Source: Mercurialis annua
Taxonomy: Eukaryota; Streptophyta; Magnoliopsida; Malpighiales; Euphorbiaceae
Direction: 5' to 3'
Length of the DNA: 64,000 bases
Assembly (NCBI RefSeq): GCF_937616625.2
Contig: NC_065574.1
Location: 10,604,501 to 10,668,500 of the forward strand
The translations under genes were made by a program, and so were the position numbers. Position 1 is the stretch's first letter, and every line of letters begins with the position of its first letter. This document shows, piece by piece, positions 57,967 through 64,000 of the stretch. The notes under the pieces were generated by a model that saw nothing but the letters and a program-made list of their open reading frames with translations, was not told the origin of the DNA and made no database searches.

Positions 57967-58335
57967 AGAGTATTTCCAGTGATATTCTTTATAATAAAAA
58001 TATTTTCTCTCAAATAAAGAGCATCTTAAGTTTAAAGATGATTTTTTTAAAAATTTTACTACAATAGACTCTCTAATTTTTAGCTCTTTATGTTTTTTTA
58101 TAAATATTTAAATATAATCTTTTGTTATCTTTATTTTAAATTTACTTAAAAATCAAATATAATTTATTAAATATGTAACATAGAGTGAAAATTGGCTCTC
58201 CACATGTAGAGAGTCAAACTCACTCTCTTCTCTAAACATCCATAATAGATAGTCCATTGGGCTTGCATTTATTATTACACTTTTTAATTTAAAGAATTTG
58301 AGTTTTTTAAAGAGTACATTGGAGATACTCTTATA
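57967..58335. mobile_element. MITE with AGAGTATTTCCA ends
   Basis: Left TTAGAGTATTTCCAGTGATA and right inverse TAAGAGTATCTCCAATGTAC, with 'ctctttaaaaa' phrases inside each end. Same terminus family as the element at 27073-27491. Confidence 0.6.
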
Positions 58336-58339
58336 GATA

Positions 58340-59640
58340 TATATTAGGAAAAAGGGTCAAATTTGCTATTCATGTTTAGCCTAATGATCAAGTTGGCCAT
58401 CTATATTTGGAAAGGTGATAATACACACTTAACGTTTTTTAAAAAGTTCAAAAAAGTCCCTCTTTCTAACACAGTTTGATAATCTGTCAATCCTTTCTTA
58501 GCTGGAAACTGACGTGACTTTTTGAAAATGAGGTAGTTCAAATATGCCCTTAATATTTGACCTATGGTTCAAATATTCCTTTCATGTATGAAAATATTCA
58601 AATATGCTGTTCATGTATTAAAAGCCTCAAATATACCCTCCAAGTATGAAAAAGATCAAATAGGCCTTTTATATACAAATAGATTCAAATACGTCCGTCA
58701 TGTATGAATAGAATCAAATATCACTAGAGAGGATGAGAAAAATAATCAATCGACCAAACTAGCCGACCAAAATGATGACTTTCCGTTTGATTATAACTTT
58801 GTGTTTAGTCGGTTCAGTTTTAATAAAAAATGTAAATTTTTAATTTTTGGTTCAGTTTGAGATTTAAATTATCCAAATTAACCGAATAAGCCATTTTTGT
58901 TTTTATTTTGTTGTTGTTTTGCTATCAGTTTCTAGTTTCAAATATTCTATCCAAAATAAACGAATGAGATGATTTATTGAAGTCTTGAAAAGTTCTATAT
59001 GTATCAAAGACATTTAGCAATGTAATCGAGTAGATTTTAAGAAAAATATAATCACTTTTGAGGTAGATTCAATTTCAAAGTTTAACAGTTTGAAACTTAA
59101 TAAAAACTCGATAAAATATTATTTTAGAAGATCAAGCTCAAACTTGATATAATAATTAAAACTCGAGCTCAATTCGACTTAATTATCTGTATAAATATTT
59201 AAAAATTAAATTTTATGAAAAAAATAAAGATGTTATTGTTTTTATATATATATACCAATATTAAAGAATAATTATTTTTTACTAAAGCTCGACTAAACTC
59301 GCGGGCTTATCGAGCGGAGTATTTTAATGCTCAAATTCATTTATTAAACCTTTTTGGCATATTTGAACATTTCTACACATGAAGGGATATTTGAGTCTTT
59401 TAATATATGAAGGGCGTGTTTGAACCACGTGTCAAACATTGACCGCATATTTAAACCACCTCAAATTTAATAAATCACATAAGATTTCACCTACGATTTT
59501 ATAAAACGGTGTTAGAAGGAAGGGTTTATTTGATTAGTTTTTTAAACGTTAAATGTGTTTTAACACCTTTCGAAAAATAAAGGGTCAACCTACTCTTCAT
59601 CAAACATGGAGGGCTCATTTGACTTTTTTCCTTATATATT
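58340..59640. mobile_element. Long-TIR element (about 1.3 kb)
   Basis: The first about 250 bp (aggaaaaagggtcaaatttg ... cccttaatatttgacc) and the last about 290 bp are inverted, diverged copies (aaggaaaaaagtcaaatgag ... cgcatatttaaacc). Between 58540 and 58730 there are about five degenerate units of roughly 33 bp of the type 'tcaaatatgctgttcatgtat'. No transposase. Probably a Mutator-like non-autonomous element. Confidence 0.6.
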
Positions 59641-59927
59641 ATTATTTTTTTGGTCAAAAGCTAAAATTTTCATTAATAATAACGAAAATTACATAAATGA
59701 ACGATTTTTCAACAAATTGAAAAAATTGTTCTAAGATAATGACGAGTGCTATGTATTATAGATAGTACAAATTGTTCTAAGATACTATTTTTTCCTTGTA
59801 TATTATAGATACATATAGATAGTACAGATGTATAGAGTCTTTAAGAAAAATATAATGGGAAGGAGTGGAAGTATATAAAACATAAAAAAATTAATTAACG
59901 TGTATCATTTCAAATACAGATAATGTC

Positions 59928-60207
59928 AAAAAAATCACGAAATTTACATGTTTAATTATAATCATAGTTTAAATTTTGTCATTTCTATGCACTAATTTTT
60001 TTTTTCAAAATCATACACGGTGCTGAGTTGAAACGACTTTATTAGTGTAATTTGCTAAGCTGGGGTCATTTTACACCAATAAATGAGTGTCACTTCAACG
60101 CCGTGTATGAATTTAAAAAGAAAAAAAAAGATAGTTCGTGCATTACAAAATTTAAATTGCGTGAATAAAATAAAAAAACATGTAAAATTTGTGATTTTTT
60201 TTATATT
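59928..60207. mobile_element. MITE-like inverted repeat in the P450 promoter region
   Basis: 'aaatcacgaaatttacatg' at 59933 and 'catgtaaaatttgtgattt' ending near 60197 are inverted. So are 'atgcactaa' with 'tagttcgtgcat', and 'catacacggtgctgagttga' with 'tcaacgccgtgtatg'. The right end is about 130 bp before the P450 ATG. Target duplication not found. Confidence 0.65.
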
Positions 60208-60339
60208 GACCCCTCTGAATATGAACAAAAAATTAACAAATATTTTGCATCTAGCAAAGTCAAACTATGGATCCATCATTTTGTTATTACATCATGTAAT
60301 CATATAATCAACCTCCATTATTTCTTGCAAAAACAAAAA

Positions 60340-61884
60340 ATGGAGTCATGGTTTATCATCATTACCATAATGACCTTCCCCATTGCCGCTCTGATCAAAG
60401 TTATTCTCAATGTATTCTTTCAACCGAAGCAGCAAATTAGGCTTCCGCCATCTCCCGTTAACATCCCCATCATCCGTCACCTTATATGGCTCCGGAAAAC
60501 AATCACTGAGCTTGAGCCGATCATCAGTTCTTTCCACAAAAGCCTCGGTCCAATAATAACTCTTCATATAGGCTTGCGTCCTACTATCATCATCACCGAT
60601 CACTCTCTCGCACACAAGGCTTTAGTGCAAAACAGCGCGGTTTTCGCCGACAGACCACAAGCCTTTGCAACTGTTAGTATCGGCTCTTCCTTATACGGCT
60701 CGACTTGGCGCATTCTTCGCCGAAATCTGATGTCCAACCTCCTAAATTCTTCACGGTTCAAGTCTTACTCTCAAGTTCGTAAATGGTCGCTTGATATCCT
60801 ACTCAACCGCCTGGAATCGCAGCGGAAATCCGGAGACCAGAAACTTCCTGTTTGCATTATGGTAAAGGATATGTTTCAGTACACAATGTTTTCTCTATTA
60901 GTCTTCATGTGTTTCGGTGACAAGCTGGATGAGGAACAAATAAAGGAAATACAGAGAGTTGAGAATCTGGTGCTGGTGAATATAGATAGATTCGAGCTCA
61001 ATTTCTGGCCGAGATTGGGAAAGATTCTGTTTCGCAAACAATGGTCGGAGTTTTTGCAGATCGAAAAGGACAGAGAAGATATACTTCTACCATTGATAAG
61101 AGCCAGAAAGAAAATGAAAGAAGAGGGAGAAAACAAAACAGTAAACAAAGACGACGACGACGATGAGTATGTTCTATCCTACGCCGATACCTTGTTAGAT
61201 CTGCAACTCCCCGACGAGAAAAGAAAACTTACCGAGAAGGAAATTCTAATTTTATGCGAAGAGTTTGTCAATGCAGGCTCGGATTCGACAGCTGCAGCAC
61301 TACACTGGATCATGGCGAATTTAGTTAAGGACCCGATTATTCAAGAAAAGCTATTTATGGAAATTAAAAGTGTTGTTCCGAACGGAGAAGAAGAGGTAAA
61401 AGAGGATGATTTGCAGAAAATACCATATTTAAAAGCTGTGGTTTTAGAAGCATTAAGGAGGCATCCGCCGGTGCATTTTGTGTTACCACATACATTGAGG
61501 CAAGATGTTGTCCTGGATGATAAGTATTTTATACCGAAAAATGTCGATGTAAATTTCATGGTGGCGGATATGGGTCGGGATCCGAAAGTGTGGGAGGATC
61601 CAATGGCGTTTAAACCCGAGAGATTTGTCGGCGGAAGAGAAGTAATTGATATAAGTGGAAGTAAGAAGATTAGCATGATGCCGTTCGGAGCTGGAAGGAG
61701 GATTTGCCCTGCGGGACATGGGTTCGCATTGCTGCATTTGGAGTATTTTGTGGCTAATTTGGTTTGGAAATTTGAGTGGAAATTAGGTACGGATGGAGAT
61801 GATGTTGATTTGTCTGAAACGTTGGAGTTTATATCGGAGATGAAGAATCCATTGCAGGCTCATATTTGTCCGAGGATCAAATAA
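60340..61884 (+). CDS. CYP89A: Cytochrome P450, CYP89A type, single exon
   Basis: Membrane-anchored haem-thiolate monooxygenase of the endoplasmic reticulum, 514 aa from the ATG at 60340; the in-frame TTG five codons earlier is not used. The N-terminal hydrophobic anchor (about 3-25) is followed by the proline-rich LPPSPVNIPII. The oxygen-binding helix has AGSDST at 312-317, the ExxR pair is E370/R373, PERF is at 426-429, and the haem loop is FGAGRRICPAG with Cys456. HLEYFVANLVW and MKNPLQA near the end, and the lack of introns, point to CYP89A. In that subfamily CYP89A9 of Arabidopsis oxidises chlorophyll breakdown products; most members have no known substrate. An acidic run of five Asp near residue 270 is unusual but lies in a variable loop. 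The frame is intact, so likely functional. Confidence 0.93.
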   Translation: MESWFIIITIMTFPIAALIKVILNVFFQPKQQIRLPPSPVNIPIIRHLIWLRKTITELEPIISSFHKSLGPIITLHIGLRPTIIITDHSLAHKALVQNSAVFADRPQAFATVSIGSSLYGSTWRILRRNLMSNLLNSSRFKSYSQVRKWSLDILLNRLESQRKSGDQKLPVCIMVKDMFQYTMFSLLVFMCFGDKLDEEQIKEIQRVENLVLVNIDRFELNFWPRLGKILFRKQWSEFLQIEKDREDILLPLIRARKKMKEEGENKTVNKDDDDDEYVLSYADTLLDLQLPDEKRKLTEKEILILCEEFVNAGSDSTAAALHWIMANLVKDPIIQEKLFMEIKSVVPNGEEEVKEDDLQKIPYLKAVVLEALRRHPPVHFVLPHTLRQDVVLDDKYFIPKNVDVNFMVADMGRDPKVWEDPMAFKPERFVGGREVIDISGSKKISMMPFGAGRRICPAGHGFALLHLEYFVANLVWKFEWKLGTDGDDVDLSETLEFISEMKNPLQAHICPRIK

Positions 61885-62308
61885 GGGATTAAGTGGGTTT
61901 GATTGTGTGTCAAGAAATAAAAAAGGATTGTTCAAATGCAAATTTCACAGCTCTTTTGTTTGATTTTATTGTTTCGTTGATTGGTCTCTTCAATTCAATA
62001 AATGTTATAGTAGTAGTTGACTGTATTCAGAGCTCTTTTGTTTGATTTTATTGTTGCACTATTGGTCTCTATAATAAAAAAAAATATTGTAATTAAATCT
62101 AAATATTTATCCAAATCTCTATGGAAAAAAAATATTTACAATAATACTTGCATGGAAATATATTACAAAAATATTAACTTTCCAACGAGAAATTTTTAGG
62201 TAGATTTAGTCCAGCACGTCATCCATAGACTAAACCTATTACATTATGACACGTCATTAAAATAATAACACTATTGTAAATTACTATTTAAAAGTGTAAA
62301 TAAGTAAT
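61885..62308. other. P450 3' flank with an 82-bp-spaced duplication
   Basis: 'agctcttttgtttgatttta' starts at 61949 and again at 62031, each followed by 'ttggtctct'. A candidate poly(A) signal AATAAA lies at 61997-62002. Nothing else recognised. Confidence 0.5.
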
Positions 62309-63067
62309 TGATAACGTAACACATCTAGTAGGGGCGAAGCAACCTCGCCAGGAACGAACATCGCTAAGTCAAGCATTTCACCGACCTAGTAACAATTTCC
62401 GACCTTCTTGAAACCACAGAACGCATGACTTGGGGGGTCACCGGATCGATGGGAATTCAAACATCATCCGAGACAATCATGCCTGATAAGGTCGGACCAA
62501 GAATCTTACCCGAGCTCTGACGTATGTTCAACTCAGACCTGAGCCAAGCTCCGAGCTCCTAAGCCCGAAAGATTGGACCATCTGGTTCGAGCTCTGGGCT
62601 GCTCCCAGATACGGGAACCATGATAACTTGACTTCGAAGTTATCCGGGCTCCGAGGTCCCGTCCAAAGAGCGCTCACTCGTGTACCAGATCCTGGGACCA
62701 CAGAAGATCTTCTGACAGGTACGTGAGGAATGTTCCCTCTGACACACCTAACAACCCGTGCCTCCCGCAGGGATATTCTACCACGTCAGCATAACTGATT
62801 TCTGGGACCACTGGGCTCACAGCCTGCCAGCAAGGCAGGTTTGTCCTTAAACCCTAACTATAAATAGAGGGTTTAAGGAAAAACCCTAGGTAATTTCTTT
62901 TTCTCTACTCTAAGCACTCTCTTTTCTCTTCTTCTTCTTCCTCTACCTAAAATCTTACTTGAGCGTCGGAGTGAACGTCCGGTGACCCCCACCGGAGTTC
63001 TTTCTGACCTCTGTCTGTTTGTGGTGTGCAGGTCGCTACAGCTCGGATTCAGTTTGGTGATTCATCA
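62309..63067 (+). repeat. 5' LTR of a Ty3/Gypsy (Tat-type) element
   Basis: A GC-richer block than anything before it. It probably starts TGATAACGTAACAC (62309; boundary inferred) and ends GTGATTCATCA at 63067. The promoter motif CTATAAATAG is at 62858-62867. It is followed by the junction TTGGCGCCGTCTGTGGGAA, which is typical of Tat-lineage Gypsy elements. The 3' LTR lies outside the window. Confidence 0.75.
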
Positions 63068-63068
63068 C

Positions 63069-63087
63069 TTGGCGCCGTCTGTGGGAA
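63069..63087 (+). other. Primer-binding-site region of the Tat-type element
   Basis: TTGGCGCCGTCTGTGGGAA directly after the LTR end, the conserved first bases of the interior in this lineage. Confidence 0.75.
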
Positions 63088-63155
63088 TTCGTTTTGTATT
63101 CCCCTGTTCTACTCTGGTTCTCTTGACGTTGCTGATCAGATCTTGACAAGAAACA

Positions 63156-64000
63156 ATGGCTGATGATCCTGTTTTGGACAGGGTAGATCCTCTGGGAACT
63201 ACGGTTACCGACGCTAACTTGGTTGGTGGAGTCTCTGCTAGTGGTCGGACCTCTGTGATCACTGGCTTAACTCCTCCGGCGAATGCTCAGGTGGGAGGAT
63301 CCAGGGCCTCCGGCAGTGGAGCTGGATTTGTGCCTTTATATGGGTTGGAAAACTATCCAAGGGCAAACCCTTTTGCTTCAGATCCAAGTCACACCCACTT
63401 ATCAACCCCAGGAACCACCGTGCCTCAGAGTTTCCTCCACAATACCTTGTCTCCCACTCAACTCAACTTCCCGGTAGACGCTACACTGGTGGCTACGGGA
63501 ACGGGAACAACTTCTGGGCAGGATATACCTCCGGCGGTCTTACAAGCTCAAGAATATTTAGAATACATGGCTCGCCAGCTGCACCAGGCTCAGCAGATGC
63601 ACTTTGCAGTCATGTCCCAGTATTACCCAAGTTACAATCCCTCGGCCACCCCTGCGGCCCCGCCGCCCCGAGCTGCTGAGTTTCAGGATGGTCGTCTCCC
63701 GAGAGAAGAAGGTCGGAGCGACCTCCCACGACCCAGACCTAGGGGTCCTACAGAGCATCAAGCACCAAGAGGCGAAGATCATCGTGACACTAATCTGCCG
63801 AGAGACGAAGGTCGGCACGATCGCCCTTTTCTGAGAGACGAAGGTCGGAATGATCCTCCTCCTCCTAGAAGGGAGGGGGTGCAAGACGAGAATCTACCAC
63901 CGGGGACACAGCGCGGAGACGCTGGTTTGGGGAGGGGAGACCCAGACCCGGAGGCAGATCCTCTGCGGACCGCGAGAGCAGGAGCTCCACCGGTCAGGAG
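63156..64000 (+). CDS. Gag N-terminal part of the Tat-type element (partial, runs off the window)
   Basis: An open frame from the ATG at 63156 (MADDPVLDRVDPLG...) through the last base, at least 281 codons with no stop. It is Pro-, Gly- and Arg-rich. From about residue 185 three imperfect repeats appear: LPREEGRSD, LPRDEGRHD and LRDEGRND. No capsid domain is reached before the window ends. The position behind a Tat-type LTR and primer site is the main reason to call it gag. Short overlapping frames on both strands here are shadows. Confidence 0.7.
   Translation, partial: MADDPVLDRVDPLGTTVTDANLVGGVSASGRTSVITGLTPPANAQVGGSRASGSGAGFVPLYGLENYPRANPFASDPSHTHLSTPGTTVPQSFLHNTLSPTQLNFPVDATLVATGTGTTSGQDIPPAVLQAQEYLEYMARQLHQAQQMHFAVMSQYYPSYNPSATPAAPPPRAAEFQDGRLPREEGRSDLPRPRPRGPTEHQAPRGEDHRDTNLPRDEGRHDRPFLRDEGRNDPPPPRREGVQDENLPPGTQRGDAGLGRGDPDPEADPLRTARAGAPPVR

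Noticed and set aside
7116..61884. The possibility that FMO, MATE, acetyltransferase and P450 form a biosynthetic gene cluster
   Set aside because: The genes are 9-25 kb apart with transposon blocks between, on both strands, one is truncated, and the families have no established joint pathway. Co-expression data would be needed to revive the idea.

Overview
The window is a piece of a eudicot plant nuclear genome. It is AT-rich, its genes carry short exons with GT-AG introns, the protein families are plant-specific (FMO1-type monooxygenase, DTX/MATE carrier, NATA1-type acetyltransferase, CYP89A-type P450), and most of the sequence is plant transposable elements. I see no bacterial, organellar or viral segment and nothing I would call a new multi-gene system. 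What is unusual lies in the structure of the transposons and in hairpin-forming repeats next to genes.

Genes. (1) 7116-12163 (+): a complete five-exon FMO1-like flavin monooxygenase (526 aa). (2) 23369-26077 (+): six intact exons of a MATE/DTX efflux carrier whose usual first exon is absent. (3) 34534-35187 (-): an intronless GNAT N-acetyltransferase of the NATA1 type (217 aa). (4) 60340-61884 (+): an intronless CYP89A-type cytochrome P450 (514 aa). The genes look independent, with no sign of a shared pathway.

Layout. 1-562 is the tail of an LTR. 763-3164 is a short minus-strand LTR element with TSD CCTTT. 5761-6923 is a Mutator-type TIR element. 7.1-12.2 kb is the FMO gene with two inverted copies of one MITE in introns 2 and 3, followed by a perfect 55-bp-arm palindrome. 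13.2-14.0 kb is a CACTA-type element containing a 5S-rRNA-like segment. About 14.5-15.5 kb is an old LTR-like block. 15916-20275 is Copia-1 (minus strand, TSD GTTAT, three in-frame stops, no PBS). 21-26 kb holds the MATE remnant with MITEs in introns and flanks. 26.7-28.3 kb is nested TIR elements. 28851-34301 is Copia-2, apparently intact and young (TSD TATGA). 35.2-38.7 kb is intergenic with MITEs. 38737-42292 is Copia-3, encoding gag-protease-integrase but no reverse transcriptase (TSD AAATA). About 44.0-47.5 kb is an old LTR with a nested solo LTR. 47.5-57.5 kb is a LINE relic split by a 9.5-kb non-autonomous Ty3/Gypsy element with 2.65-kb LTRs. 58.3-59.6 kb is a long-TIR element. 60-62 kb is the P450 gene with a MITE in its promoter region. 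From 62309 to the window end is the 5' LTR, tRNA-primer-site region and gag start of a Tat-type Ty3/Gypsy element.

LTR identities, TSDs and splice junctions were read by eye from the bases given. Lineage and family names come from motif recognition and were not tested by database search.
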